Positions 33,352-44,455 are shown, counted from the stretch's first letter. The stretch: DNA of 64,000 nt from Eucriotettix oculatus (GCA_034510155.1 CM067381.1:26723178-26787177), one strand, 5' to 3'. Notes: generated by a model not told the origin, from the letters alone. A program made the numbers and translations.

Positions 33352-34140
33352 GATGCTACAGTCTGTCGCCCAGGCTGTTTAACTTATATATAGAACAGGC
33401 GATAAAGAATGTTAAAACGGAATATGGAAAAGGAATCATACTGCAAGGAGAAGAAATAAAAACCTTATGCTTTGCCGACCATATTGTAGTATTAGACGAA
33501 TCGGAAGAAGACTTTGAAACCATAATAAACGGTATGAACGGAGTCCAGGAGAAAGAGTTTAATATAAGGATTAATAGAGAGAAAACCAAGGTAATGGAGT
33601 GTAGTTTGGGAAACAGTGGAATAACAAAGGGAAGGGATATTTTGACGAAAGTTAAGGAATTCTGCGACTGGGGAAGCGTAATAACTAGGGATGGTCGAAG
33701 TATAGCAGACATAAAGAGTAGGATAGCACAGAAAAGGAAGACTTTCGCGAAAAAGAGGGATTTACCTACGGGTAATACAAGTGTAAATATTAGGAAATCG
33801 TTCCTAAAGATGTTCGTATGGAGTGTGGCGTTATACGGTTGCGAAACGTGGACGTTAGGAGTTGTCGGAAGGAAAAGAAAAGAAGCCTTCGAAATGTGAT
33901 GCTACAGGAGAATGATGAAAATTAGATGGCTGGATAAAATCACTAACGAGGAAGTTCTAAACAGAATGGGGGAAGATCGATCAATATGGAGGACGTTGAC
34001 CAAGAGGAGGGATAAATTAATTGCCCACGTTTTAAGACATGAGGGTCTTGTAAAATCAGCATTAGAGGGAAGTGTGTGGGGTAAGAGCAGAAGAGTGAGG
34101 TCAAGGATGGAATACGATAATCAGTTTAGGGAGGATCTGC
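33352..34140 (+). pseudogene. RTE-like LINE, RT motif B to C-terminus
   Basis: The second-longest fragment of the family. Motif B (QSVAQAV..., family SLSPMLFNLYIEQAI) is followed by NVKTEYGKGIILQGEEIKTL, a degenerate catalytic site CFADHIVVL (FADD changed to FADH), then the open stretch 33534-33899 (121 aa) with EFNIRINREKTKVMECSLGN, KVKEFCDWGSVITRDGRSIA, DIKSRIAQKRKTFAKKRDLP and VALYGCETWTLGV. The tryptophan of FEMW is a stop (TGA), after which 33912-34140 continues with the ITNEEVLNRMGE and LTKRRDKLIAHVLRHEGL blocks. It ends abruptly at 34140 without the tail. Confidence 0.85.
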
Positions 34141-35578
34141 GGTGCGTCTTCTCTTTACAGTTGCCACCAACGGCTTCAAAGCGACTATTACAGGGCAACC
34201 ACCATCGACAATAAATTATTTTTCTTTCATTTTTAATGGCGAAATACGTATTACTGTTTACGACTTAGTTGATAAACATACAAATAAAACTCTACGAAAC
34301 ACAATCAACAGCAGAACGTCGCTCGGCCACCAGCGATAAAATAAGAGGAGTTCCTAAAGATGACAAACAAACTATTCATTTCGCCTGATTGTAACAAATT
34401 TATTACATTACATATACGTACATATATATTATTCTGTTTTCTTTAAAAAATATAGAAGACTGGAACGTGAGCTGCTGAGGATATCAGCAGTCTTCTTTAG
34501 AATAACTTGAATAAGTTAATAGCCTGGATACGCACAGCTTTAAATATGAAAAGAGGAACAGAGAGAAAGACAAACTTGTGACTGTGAATGATTCCTCCAG
34601 CATAAAAACTAAGAGCATTAAAACGCAATTTACTGACAAGCGTAAACACCACAGGAATTATTCACACCACACACAGCAACAACAACCTCTTATTTTAATA
34701 TGCAATGTAATAACATTAAATTTCTAACTAGTTCTCGCCCAGACCATCACTTAAACCCCCCCAAAAAATTAAAGAGAGACGCCACGTGATGGTGTTACAG
34801 CGATTTATCTTCTCCGTTACCTGTCAGAGCAGCGCTGTGTAATTTAACTCTTTGTGTGTGTGTGTGCGTGTGTGAACTTATTTACATGTAAAGATAGAGT
34901 AACGAGATACGCCACCAGAATGTTTTAACACAGGAAAGTATCGAAAGTGTCGGGTCCAAGTTCAGGTCAGTGTTATTCATTTATATCACAAGCTTGCTTG
35001 TTAGTTCCGATACGCGTCAATAGGAGCAGCAGTGTGCCCGGAAAAAAAGTCAGCTAAATGGCCAGTAACGCTATTAGTTATCTATAATTTTCCCCATATG
35101 AGATTTAATAATATTAATCACTGATGTTGAAAATAAAATTCTCCCTTAAGCTGAAATAATTTTATTTTAATAAATGGTAAAAAAAGGCATATAAGTCGGA
35201 AGAATTTATTTTTTCAAAACAGGTAATATACGTAATTTCATTTTGGCATCTATTTTTATCACATTTTAACCGAAATTTCACCTTTTCTCATACTCTGCTA
35301 TTCTAGACGTTTCATCGTGTCACTTTCACAGGAATAAACCTAACTTCTTTGTTTTGTTTCCTCTCTGTTGTCATTCTCTCCCGGTGAACCTAACTAGTTT
35401 GGTTTCTCTTCTTCTATCATGTCTCTCTGGTGTGCTTCTGGACTACATTTCTTTCTCTTTTTTAACTCAGACAATGGAATATTCGAAGAAACTGAATAAA
35501 CTCACCATTGTCAATAAACCTTCAGAACCAGGATATAAATTCCTGCTACTGACTATCATTTAGACCACGTTATATTTT
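34141..35578. other. Unique DNA with GT microsatellite
   Basis: No gene recognised. (GT)n lies at 34854-34876. A small inverted repeat surrounds 34455-34497 (AGAAGACTG / CAGTCTTCT). The rest is AT-rich. Confidence 0.4.
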
Positions 35579-35579
35579 T

Positions 35580-35612
35580 ATAACGAAGTCTCAAAAGAGA
35601 GACGAAACGTCG
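35580..35612 (+). ncRNA. Hammerhead motif H16 (GUCUC family, 5' box eroded)
   Basis: Perfect stem II GUCUC/GAGAC with AAAAGA loop, GAAA at 35604-35607, CGUCG. The CUGAUGA box is reduced to UAACGA before the extra A. The 3' half is intact, the 5' half is not. Confidence 0.55.
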
Positions 35613-35929
35613 TATTTTGTAAAATTAAATTAAAACCACTGGCAAGGATGAGTTAATTTTCGGACAAAAACACTAATTAAATTCTAACATTTTCGTTGTA
35701 AATGTCCTTGGGTAACAGTCTGGGACGAAAAACTCTATATAAGTGGATCTCCATTTTTTGTCAGTGTTTATCTACATACTTAAAAAATTGTAACTAATAT
35801 TTATTTTAACGAAATTAATTAATAAACTTGTAATTGAAATTATTTATTTATTTTTAACAAAATATTGTACCATTATATTTTACAAATATTGTTGTAATAT
35901 TTTTTATTAATAATACTGAAGAAATTAAC
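35613..35929. other. AT-rich spacer between two ribozyme motifs
   Basis: No gene. It contains AT-rich sequence in which the ends of the two flanking elements cannot be told apart by eye. Confidence 0.35.
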
Positions 35930-35963
35930 TTGATGAAGTCCCTAACGTGAGGACGAAACGTCT
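35930..35963 (+). ncRNA. Hammerhead motif H17 (GUCC family, near intact)
   Basis: UUGAUGA (C3 changed to U), extra A, 4-bp stem II GUCC/GGAC with a 9-base loop, GAAA at 35955-35958, ACGU and cleavable C35962. Only the first core base departs from consensus. Confidence 0.65.
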
Positions 35964-37528
35964 GATGAATTGTATTAAACTTATTACACACAGGAAATTA
36001 AGAACAGTAAGGTGGTGCAATCTTTGGGGGAACTGTTTAATGGTCGCTGGAGGCCGTCGTGGACCTTCTTCTGGTTCCTTCTTGGTTCCAAAAGGATTCT
36101 GATTGCATTCTGTGTTGAATAAATAATTGATAACGGAATAAGTATAGAGTATAGATATTTCGTGTAAACCAACGATATCAGAATTAAATACACGTTCGTC
36201 TTTGTTGAACGTTGGTAAGTTAAATTTTCAGAGATTATTACAGAATACAAACTTGGTTTGTCTGTGAGTTGGTTATTTAATTCAATTTTTCGTTAATTGT
36301 AACATGTTTGAAGAATTTTCAACGATGCCTTTTTTCAGTATCAATTTTTAAATACTTCGAAAGGTGACACGCCTGTGAATAAATATTCCTTTTATTCATA
36401 GATATAATAAATTAAGCTGGATGATTTTCGTTAAACGTTTAAATTCATTGAGAGTGTATTCACAAAGATATGAATAATACATGTAAAAGGAAAATAAACA
36501 CCGTATGTGTGTGTTGTAATTATTCATTTGTCCGGGTTTGTAATATCGTAATTGCAGCTATTATACTGAGTGACGTCATCCTGGGCTATGTTGGATTTTA
36601 ACGTTTATATCTCTGACTTATAATTTATAAAAATGTCGCAATCTGAAAATTATACAAAGAGTTTACTGCAGATGCCCGCCATTTTCTCAGAGTTTTCAGG
36701 TGTGTTACACCTCCTCGTGTGTTCGAAACGTCGAGTATTTTAAAATAAATATGGTTAACGCATCGGGTAGAGTGAAACGTAAAGAATAGCGGGTAATTAA
36801 TCGTGTAGGCGTTGGATTACCTTTGAATATTAAGTTGGATAATCTATTATCCACTTTCATAATCCCGGGTGCGGGTTTTCCCCCTTACGTTACTCCCAAT
36901 AAAAAAATAATAATAACATTTACCTTAATAAAACTGTTGTTGTCCTAATGCCAGCGCGTACTTGCAGTAGGAAATATTTACGAGTAAATCCTACACGAGC
37001 CATTTCGTGTGCGCACAGAGAGAAAGTATAAATGTAATTAACAATTTATCGTGTTTATCCTTGAGAGATGAATGGCGATAGTCTTGACGGATGGTTTATT
37101 TTCATGCGGATGGAGCTAACCTCTTTTTTTCCCCTCTCCTCTTTTTCACCCCCACCCCATTTTCCTATTACTCGGCACGCATCAACCCCCCCGTTTATTC
37201 GATTTTCATTCGCGTGCAACTACGTACAAAATGTAAACTAAATTATTGTGAGTGAGCTTTACGTTCAAATCTGTTTCTTCCCCCCTCCCTTTTTTTTACC
37301 TCACGACACTCCTCAGGAATAGTTAAACGTATGTGCCACACTGAGTGAATATTTAATGTACAGAAAAGTCAATACTATTACGTTTTACGTGAGACCCATA
37401 AATATCCAATCATAATGAACGCTGTGATTTGTAATTGGATTGAAAGTTCAATCCCGTTAAATTATATAGACTATTTTAATAACACAATGTAAATTGAGAT
37501 TGTAAATTAATTATATTTTACTACAGGA
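35964..37528. other. Unique DNA; one doubtful ribozyme-like 3' half
   Basis: No gene recognised. At 36709-36733 an ACAC/GUGU hairpin precedes GUUC, GAAA, CGUC and GAG (36725-36733). The 5' box cannot be found, so it is not listed as a motif. 37110-37300 has C- and T-runs. Confidence 0.35.
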
Positions 37529-37529
37529 A

Positions 37530-37775
37530 ATTTACATTTTACGGCCAAATATGTCAGCAAACAAAATTTAATTAATATTTGTAAACAAGAACGCGTTTCA
37601 TCAAACTGTATGTACTTGTTCAGGTAAATTACTAAACAGATAAAATGATTAAATTTTGAAACACCGAATTTCTCTCAATGTAGTCTGTTTAACGCGTAGT
37701 GTTTATAATTTAAATAAATGCTACTTAAATTTTGTTTGCTGAGATATGTGGAAGCATTTTTATTTATTAAATATT
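37530..37775. mobile_element. Inverted-repeat ribozyme element (ACGCGU family)
   Basis: Left arm 37538-37595 (ACGGCCAAATATGTCAGCAA, then ACAAAATTTAATTAA) is inverted at 37692-37750 (TTAAATTTTGTTTGCTGAGA). Each arm ends inward at an ACGCGT palindrome, the stem III of a hammerhead-like motif. The left one is recognisable (H18). The right one retains little besides UUUAACGCGUA. Confidence 0.6.
37589..37623 (-). ncRNA. Hammerhead-like motif H18 (ACGCGU stem III)
   Basis: Minus strand: CUGAACA (G8 changed to C), extra A, a poorly paired stem II, intact GAAA, then a 6-base palindrome ACGCGU and cleavable U. It is the only motif with this stem III. Confidence 0.45.
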
Positions 37776-37913
37776 TATTTGATTTTACATCAATTAAATT
37801 AAATATTTATTTTTACTTAATTAAGTTATATAATATAAATATTTATATTTAGTTTCTTTCTTTATTTTACAGTATTTATTAAAATCATATAATACAAAAA
37901 TGGATATTTTACT

Positions 37914-38087
37914 GACCTCCTGTGGTGTAGTGGTCAGAGTTGCTGCCTCGCATCACAAGGGTCCTAGGTTCGAATCCTGGCGTGGGCATGAATGTTCCAT
38001 ATTATGAAACTACAGATCACGAGTTCCCCCTACCGTAGTCACTAATAACCATAGTAGTTGATGCCACCCTAAACAAAAAAAGATGAA
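37914..38087 (+). mobile_element. tRNA-derived SINE, second family
   Basis: A box TGGTGTAGTGGTCAGAG at 37922-37938, B box AGGTTCGAATCCTGG at 37966-37980, and a non-tRNA body (GAGTTCCCCCTACCGTAGTC, then GATGCCACC) ending in an A-rich tail (CTAAACAAAAAAAGATGAAA). Its head resembles those of the SINEs at 38.65 and 60.14 kb, but the body is different. Confidence 0.7.
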
Positions 38088-38132
38088 AAATGGTTATTTA
38101 TATAATTTTATTAATATGTTTTTTATTAAATA

Positions 38133-38330
38133 TGGAACAGATGATGAGGAAATTTAAAAATGGATATGGAAAAGGAATCAAAATTCAAGGAGAAGAAATA
38201 AAATCCCTATCGTTTGCTGATAATATATATTGTGGTATTAGGGGAGCCAGAAGATACTAAATTCCAGGAACATGATCCTGGTGAAAGATGATGATTAATA
38301 AATGGAAAACCAAGGTGATGGAGTGTATTA
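38133..38330 (+). pseudogene. Short RTE-like LINE fragment
   Basis: Matches the stretch between RT motifs B and C: FKNGYGKGIKIQGEEIKSLS, FADN (FADD degraded), VVLGEPED, then the MRINxGKTKVMECI-like tract in another frame. It starts and stops within the RT domain. Confidence 0.7.
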
Positions 38331-38425
38331 TTCTTGACGTCACCTGATGACGTCATCTTCCCGACCTATCCCCGAGCCTCTCTCGAATCCAGACATCAAC
38401 ACCTACCCTCTTGGTTAGAAAATTT

Positions 38426-38655
38426 TCCTTGGTTGTTGTGAAGCCCTTTTGTGGGCCTTGGCCCACCGGATCGACTCCGGGCTGTCATCTTACATGGCAC
38501 ATTCCGAATTTGGATTGACACGTGGTCAGCGGATCGACTCTCCAGCAGCAGTTTGAATCACAGTCTCCGTGACCACATCCAAGCCGATGTCAGAATCCGA
38601 ACCCAGGAACCTCTGTGTCGTGAGGCAGCGACGCTAGCCACTAGACCACATTACT
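38426..38655 (-). mobile_element. tRNA-derived SINE, full-length copy
   Basis: Minus strand: A box TGGTCTAGTGGCTAGCG (38649-38633), B box GGGTTCGGATTCTGACA around 38604-38588, then the shared body GGAGAGTCGATCCGCTGACC, ACGTGTCAATCCAAATTCGG, TAAGATGACAGCC, GAGTCGATCCGGTGGGCC and AAGGCCCACAAAAGGGCTT. Head and body agree with 60141-60392; the body alone also with 27969-28113. Confidence 0.75.
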
Positions 38656-38659
38656 TGGT

Positions 38660-39820
38660 AAGTAATGCGGGAGGAGAAACCGAAGAGTTCTGCAGCTATA
38701 GAAACGTGATGTCATAGATTTGTAAATAGATTTTTCAATGGGAAAAACAAATATTTAAAAAATGAACTAATTTCTATATGAGTTACAAAGACATTTCGAG
38801 AAACATGAGGACCTTATCTTGTTATTCTTCAACAATTTCCTTTACGTGTGTCGGAGTCGTGATGATTTGGAGATCATCACTTAATATAATATACGTTTCG
38901 TATACAGATAATTGTCCTTGAGTGTTCTACACCTTGGTCAAAAATTAGTTGCTACGGGTTCCAGAATCTGAAAAGGTTTTCTCTCTGTGCGACCTTCATC
39001 CTAGGAACGTTTTTGGCAAGATGGAGGCAGGAGCCTCCCCTTGCGTGAGCCTCGCCTTTTGTTTGTAGATTCTGTGGGCAGTGGTAATGGTATTGGCCAG
39101 CCGCCCCCATCTACACACACACACACGCCATTCTTATCGGCTCGTGTCCACATTTCTCCGGGGTTGGAATCCGTCCGCATCGCGTGCCTCACAACATTCG
39201 TCGCTGCCTTTCTGATGTGGGGGAGGGAGTTGGTCGGCGGTCGGTTCCTTCCATTTGTGTGATGTATATCCCCTCGACTAGCGCCTCGCACTCATATCAA
39301 ATTATCTGCGGTTGGTTGGTCGCCCTGAGATAACTTGTCTACGTCACCACTCGGTTACTTTGCCCTCACGTATCCGTATAATAGAAAAAAGGGTGTATGT
39401 ATGTTTGTTTGCTTATATATTCTTCATAGAAATTTAAACACATGCTACAGGGCCTCACGGAACAAATTCTTACGAACCCCGAGAATAACGTTGTGAGTGT
39501 GAGAAATTCGTACCAGGAACGTGAAAAGTGCTCTAAGTTCTGCTACACGGATTTCAGTTTCCGTTATCAACTGAACTAAATGGACAATTATAAATGAAAT
39601 AATTAAAACTCAGAAATATAAAAGAAAAGAATTCAAATCAGACGATTATAGATCTTTTTCGTCTGTTTAATATTTTTATAAAATTAATAAGACGACCCTT
39701 ATGCCTCGGAAAAAATAACCAGTTCTAGCGTGTGTGAACGGTTTCTTAACCCCTGTATTTTATTTCGTAATTTACCTTATTTATTTGAAAAAAAATTATT
39801 TCTCTTCTCATAAATGTTTT
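38660..39820. other. Unique DNA with CA microsatellite
   Basis: No gene recognised. 39000-39300 is less AT-rich, has a CA repeat at 39113-39125 and two overlapping opposite frames (96 and 73 codons) without recognised domains. Confidence 0.35.
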
Positions 39821-39822
39821 AT

Positions 39823-39857
39823 CTTGAAGCGGGTACAAATAGGTACCGAAACGTCGG
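39823..39857 (+). ncRNA. Hammerhead motif H19 (GGUAC family)
   Basis: The 5' box reads UUGAAGC (C3 to U, A9 to C). One extra G and a perfect stem II GGUAC/GUACC with AAAUAG loop follow, then GAAA at 39848-39851, ACGU and C39855. The second half is intact. Confidence 0.55.
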
Positions 39858-40032
39858 TTTAAGTAAAAAAATTGTCTGAAAAAGGGTATTTCATTATTTT
39901 TTCTTAATTAAGAAGTTTAATCCCAAATGATTTTTGGCCAATCGTTGTATTTTATTGTAAAGGACAATTAAGTAATCCAGGAATGTTTGAGAAACAGGAA
40001 TTTTTAATTAATTAGTTATTTAATACCCAATA

Positions 40033-40612
40033 AAACACCTATGATATTTTAGTATTAGGAGAGTCATAAGAAGACTCGAAAAACACGATAAATGGCATGA
40101 ACGTGATCCTGGAGGAAGAGTACGACATGAGGAGTAATAGAGGGAAAATCAAGATGATGGAGTGTAGTATGGGAAACAGTCGAATAACAAAGGGTGTTTT
40201 GGGAAAAGGATATTTTGAAGGATGTTACTTTGGCAGCATAATAACTAGAGTGTGATAGCACAGGTAAATAAAGAGGAATTTACTTACGACTAATATAAGT
40301 ATGAATATTAGGAAATCATTACTAAAAATGTTGGATATGGAGTGTGGCGTTATATAGATGCGAAACGTGGACGGTAGGAGATGCAGAAATGAAAAGAATA
40401 GAAGCTTTTGAAACGTGGTGCTATAGGAGACAGCTAATTGGTGGATAGAATAACGAACCAGGAAGTTCTAAGCAGAACAAGGAGGGTTTTGTAAAATTAG
40501 CGTTAGAGGGAATGTGGATGCCAAGGATGGTATACGCTTAGCAGATTAGGGAGGATGTGGGATTTGGTAGTTATGTGTAAATGAAAAGGTTTACACAGAA
40601 TAGTACAACAAC
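40033..40612 (+). pseudogene. RTE-like LINE, decayed 3' half with internal deletions
   Basis: From the active-site tract (YDILVLGES, then KTR-KT-NG-N) through MRSNRGKIKMMECSMGNSRI, the INMNIRKSLLKM stretch, CETWTVGDAEMKRIEAFETW, a short VDRITNQEVLS, LALEG and the last residues, to an ACAACA tail at 40608-40612. Deletions of tens of bases and many stops. A second copy follows immediately. Confidence 0.75.
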
Positions 40613-40784
40613 ATGATCTGATTGATGATAACCAAAGAGTGACGAAATAATTTCAAGTACATTATTCTTGACAGTTAAAAGCATTACAGGAATTATTTTT
40701 TTATTGAAGGTTTTCTTTCATATACGATAAACAATTATTCAAGCTTTAATGCAGCCGTTGTATGAACTAGATTAATTGAAATAG

Positions 40785-41035
40785 AACAGGGGAAAAGCGA
40801 ACAATATGGAGGACGTTGACCTAGAGAAGGGATAGATTAACAGGCCACGTTTTAAGACACGAGGGTCTTGTATAATTAGCATTAGAGGGAACTTTGTGGG
40901 GAAAGATAAGAAGAGGGAGACCAAGGATGGAATACGCTAAGATGTGGGTTGTCCTAGTTATAAGGAAATGAAAAGGCTTGCGCAAGATATGTGAGCATGG
41001 AGGGTTGCATCAGGCCAGTCTTCGCACTGATCATT
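40785..41035 (+). pseudogene. RTE-like LINE 3' end
   Basis: Begins at EQGKSEQYGGR-type sequence and continues with RRDRLTGHVLRHEGLV, LALEGTLWGKIRRGRPRME, the VVLVIRK-KGLRK stretch and the terminal GGLHQASLRTDHYKN-like tract at 41005-41035. It shares about 250 bases with the end of the upstream copy but is better preserved, so it is an independent insertion. Confidence 0.75.
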
Positions 41036-41424
41036 ACAAAAATTGAAAAAAATGGTTAGGTCTCGTGTTTTAATTAGAAGAAAATTATCGGTAGCCTGAT
41101 CATACTTCTAAATACAAACAATAACAGAAAGCCATATAATTAACTATGTGAGAAAATAATAAATAAAAACAGGGCCAAATATGATAGCATAGAAATTTAT
41201 TTTGTCGTTAAATGGACTTCTCCTGAAATAGAAGGAGGAGACGCTGCGAGGGAGTTTCTTCCGTGAACCGTTCCTGTTGACGGGAAGTGCTACCAACATC
41301 TGAATGAGTTGCGTAATCCTAGACTCTTGGTGCTGAGTGGACGGACTCAGCTCTTCGACAAACACTGACGCCGGCTTCTTACAACAGATAATCAGCAACG
41401 GACCTTTTACCTCTACTATTCCAC
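41036..41424. other. Spacer between LINE copies
   Basis: AT-rich with one 94-codon minus-strand frame (41144-41428) that has no recognised domain. Its far end runs into the adjacent LINE copy. No supported gene. Confidence 0.35.
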
Positions 41425-42340
41425 CCATCTGATTTTCAGCATCCGCCTATAGCACCACATTTCAAAGGCTTCTATTCTTTTCCTTTCCCCAACTCCTATC
41501 GTCCACGTTTCGCACCCATATAACGCCACGCTCCATAGGAACATTTATAGCGACGATTTCCTAATATTCACACTTATATTACCCGACAGTAAATTCTTCT
41601 TTTTCGCGAAATTTGTCCTTGCCTGTGCTATCATGCTCTTATGTCTACTATACTTCTACCATCCCTAGTTATTACGCTTCCCAAGTAGCTGAATTCCTTA
41701 CCTTCCGTCAAAATGTCCCTTCTCTTTGTTATTCCACTGTTTCCCATTACCTTGGTTTTCCCTCTATTAATCCTCATATTGAACTATTTCTCCAGGACTC
41801 CGTTCATACCATTTATTATGGTTTACAAGTCTTCTTCTGACTCCCCTAAAACTTCACTATCGTCAGCAAAACGTAAGATTTTTATTTCCTCTCCTTTCAT
41901 TTTGATTCCTTTTCCATATTCAGTTTTAACGTTCTTCAATGCTTGTTCTATATATAAGTTAAACAGCATAGGTAACAGACTGCATTCTTGTCTTACTCCT
42001 ATCTTGATTACCTCTTCGCGTTCTTGATCTTCTATTCTAATTACTACTTTCTGTCTTCTGTACAGGTTATGTATAAGCCTTTTTTCTCGATATTTTATTC
42101 CAGTGCTCTTCAGTGTGTTCCAGTTCACATTATCAAACGCTATTTCTAAATCTACAAATGTCGTAAACGTAGACCGGGTTTTTCTTATCCTGTCTTCTAA
42201 AACGAGTCGCAAAGTCAATATTACTTCTCTTGTCCCTGCATTCTTCCTAAAACCAAACTGATTTTCTCCTAACTCGCATTCTATTTGACGTTCCATTCTC
42301 CTGTGTACTATTTTCGTTAAGATTGTACATGCAACCATTA
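41425..42340 (-). pseudogene. RTE-like LINE, best-preserved RT domain
   Basis: The most informative copy. The 171-aa open stretch (42338-41823) covers fingers and palm: motif 1 VACTILTKIVHRRM, motif 2 ENQFGFRKNAGTREVILTLR, motif A FTTFVDLEIAFDNVNW with the first catalytic Asp, motif B GVRQECSLLPMLFNLYIEQA (family GVRQGC), and motif C LRFADDSEVLGESEEDL with both catalytic Asp residues intact. A Glu-to-stop change follows EDL. The remainder (41822-41425) contains the MNGVLEK and FNMRINRGKTKVM tracts, the RSIVDI block and the FEMWC-RRMLKIRWVE stretch, broken by stops. The endonuclease domain is absent. Inactive as it stands. Confidence 0.85.
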
Positions 42341-43207
42341 ATAATAATAATAAAAGCTGTTAGTATTCTGCAGAACTGTAATGGAGTTTAAAGTAAAACG
42401 GCATAAAGGGATGTTTATTTTTATATTGCATAACAAATAAAGTGAGATAGCAAAAGAATTTTTCTGTAATTGGTTAAGAAAAGAAAATACCCTGTTTGTG
42501 AAGTGAAAGCAAAGTTGACATCGTGGAAACACATTGATTAGATAGGAGAAGGTCGTGAGGATGTTGCAGCAACCTCTAACAGGGAAATAACCAGCCATCA
42601 AATGATTAAAATCATTGGCTCCGTCCTCCGTCCCCCGCCCCCTCTCTAGAGTCAATTTGAAGATTAGTGTGGTTGCCCTTTCCTGGCCCTGTTAACCAAC
42701 CCGTGAAATTTGGTTTCTACTTCTTCAAGATCGACTTTTGCTCCGGTAACAACAATTAATCTGGCGGCAAGTCTCAACTTCCCCATGACGATTACAAATG
42801 GCGTAACTTCGAGGCTTCAAACTGTGCTCAGACGTCTTACAAATGACCCACTCGTTTCTCATACCAGATTAATCTCTAGAATTAATTAGCGCAACTGGCA
42901 AATCGGGGAAGCGAATAAAAAGATGATCGCGTTTTAATAACGAAAAAAAGATTTCTGAACTAAAGTCTCGTGTGGATCATTGAAATTAACGACAGTAAAA
43001 CGTCTCTTAAACGAACCAACTAATTTTTTTACAATTAAACAAACACTTTCCAGGAGAAATACAAAAACTATTAATATTTAAACTGCATACATATTAAACA
43101 TTTAAATATAAATAAATAAACATTCAAAGAGAAAATAATTCCTTCCAAGATCAGAACACAGCCAAAAAATTAAATTCAGAAGACCACAATGAAAAAAAAA
43201 TCTACAC
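42341..43207. other. Unique DNA, no recognised gene
   Basis: One 105-codon minus-strand frame (42338-42655) without recognised domain. The part at 42600-42900 is less AT-rich. No repeat match. Confidence 0.35.
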
Positions 43208-43262
43208 CTTAATCCTTAGAATCGAACCCGGGTCCTCCTGATTACCCGTCAAATTTTTCGAT
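43208..43262 (-). mobile_element. tRNA-like B-box fragment
   Basis: The minus strand reads GACCCGGGTTCGATTCTAAGG (B box complement at 43219-43229), preceded by a GGGTAATCAGG arm. Only the 3' half of a tRNA-like structure can be seen. Probably a SINE head. Confidence 0.4.
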
Positions 43263-43293
43263 TCTGACCTTCTAAAATAAAATTAATATTTTA

Positions 43294-43326
43294 GTTCGTT
43301 TCGAAAATTTTTGTGGACTTCATCAG
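43294..43326 (-). ncRNA. Hammerhead-like motif H20
   Basis: Minus strand: CUGAUGA intact, extra A, 5' strand of stem II GUCCAC intact but the 3' strand lost (AAUUUUC), GAAA intact, ACGA in place of ACGU. Confidence 0.5.
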
Positions 43327-43555
43327 GTAAAAAGATAAAAAAATTAAAAAGCAATATTAATTTGTTAAAATATAAAGTATAGTTTTGAATTAAATAGATG
43401 TTTATTAAATTTTATTTATTTAAAAAACTTTTAACTCTTATTAATTATCAATTCCAAAAATTAATAAGTATTTAATTTATTTTACTTAAATTATTTATTT
43501 ACTTTTACTAGTTATCAGTTACAAAATTTAAGTACACAACAAAGTTTTATGACTT

Positions 43556-43745
43556 TAAAATTTACAATAAATTAAAAGACGGCCAAAAAGTCAACATTAA
43601 ATATGAGTTAATTTTAAATTTATTGTAAAATTATATTTGTAGTAAGCCTGAAGGAGTCTCAAAATGGAGATGAAACGTCGCTTTTGTGAATAGATAGTAA
43701 AATATTTAATTCTCACTTTTTGGCCGTAAAAATTAAATATATATT
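43556..43745. mobile_element. Ribozyme hairpin element (GUCUC family) nested
   Basis: AAAAGACGGCCAAAAAGTCA at the left (43574-43593) is inverted at the right as ACTTTTTGGCCGT (43718-43730), enclosing one hammerhead motif and the conserved 3' block. Confidence 0.6.
43648..43680 (+). ncRNA. Hammerhead motif H21 (GUCUC family)
   Basis: CUGAAGG (A9 changed to G), extra A, stem II GUCUC/GAGAU (one G-U) with AAAAUG loop, GAAA at 43672-43675, ACGU, cleavable C43679. A 4-bp stem I AAGC/GCUU flanks the core. Only A9 departs from consensus. Confidence 0.65.
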
Positions 43746-44205
43746 TACATAATATTATTTAATTTATTTTAAATTTAAAAATTAAATGAATTGTTATTTA
43801 AATTAATTCATTAAAATTATTTATTTAATTTTATTATTTTTCAATTATTTGATTTATTTTAATTAATTATTTAATTTAATTCGTTTTTCTATTAGAGAAA
43901 TTTAAAAAATATTTATTATTTTATAATTATTTGTTATTCATTTTATTTCTTTAAACTATTTATCTAATTTTATTAATTTATGTGAACTTATTTGCTTTGT
44001 TTTATTAATTTTCAGTTAAATAAAATTGAATAAATTTTCATCAAAATTAAATGTAATTCAATAAATGTTCAATTAATTTTGTGTATTTAAAATTATTTAA
44101 GTTAAATAAATATTTATTTAATCGTAAATTATGATTTATATTTAAATAAAATATTATGTATTCTGAGTTAGTATTGTTTAAAAAAATTTAAATCGGGTGT
44201 TTTAC

Positions 44206-44238
44206 CTGATAAAGTCCACAAATATGGAAGAAACGTCG
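44206..44238 (+). ncRNA. Hammerhead motif H22 (GUCC family)
   Basis: CUGAUAA (G8 changed to A), extra A, stem II GUCCA/UGGAA with one mismatch at the closing pair, GAAA at 44230-44233, ACGU and C44237. Stem I UUAC/GUGA is possible. Confidence 0.55.
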
Positions 44239-44385
44239 TGATTATAATAATTAAAATATTTTGCCGACAAATTGGGTGTCTTTTTTATTGATTATAGTTA
44301 ATTATCAGATAATTTATTTATTAAAATATGTCTTTCTAATTTTACAGGGAAGGAGTGTAATCGTTTTTTTAAGTGTTTGTATAAG

Positions 44386-44455
44386 TAATCAGTGGTAAAG
44401 CATACGCCCGGTAAACGGGAGGTTCCATGTTCGATTCGCGGGTCCGGCTGACATT
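44386..44455 (+). mobile_element. tRNA-like SINE head
   Basis: AGTGGTAAAGCATACGCCCGG, a short CCCG/CGGG arm, and a B box ATGTTCGATTCGCGG at 44428-44442 give a tRNA-like layout. The first A-box bases and the acceptor stem do not pair, so it is not a tRNA gene. Confidence 0.5.

Larger units (their letters stand above)
43270..44290. mobile_element. 1-kb composite ribozyme element (GUCC family ends)
   Basis: Two GUCC-family hammerhead-like motifs lie near the ends in opposite orientation (H20 minus, H22 plus). Each is flanked outward by an AATTAATATTTTAG / AATTAAAATATTTTG-type arm. The interior is extremely AT-rich, built of TTTATTTAATTT-like sequence, and hosts a second, smaller ribozyme element (43556-43745). 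No coding capacity. Confidence 0.5.

Noticed and set aside
31660..33860. GCGAAACGTGGAC strings that look like ribozyme 3' boxes
   Set aside because: They encode the CETWT block of the RTE-like LINE and have no CUGANGA box or stem II upstream.
36692..36733. GUUC, GAAA, CGUC after a CACAC/GUGUG hairpin
   Set aside because: The CUGANGA box is missing; only the 3' half resembles the motif.
41823..42338. Functional reverse transcriptase gene
   Set aside because: Motifs A and C are intact, but the frame covers only fingers and palm, ends in a Glu-to-stop change, lacks the endonuclease, and the rest of the copy is frame-broken.
44386..44455. Possible true tRNA gene
   Set aside because: Acceptor and D arms do not pair and the anticodon loop has the wrong size.
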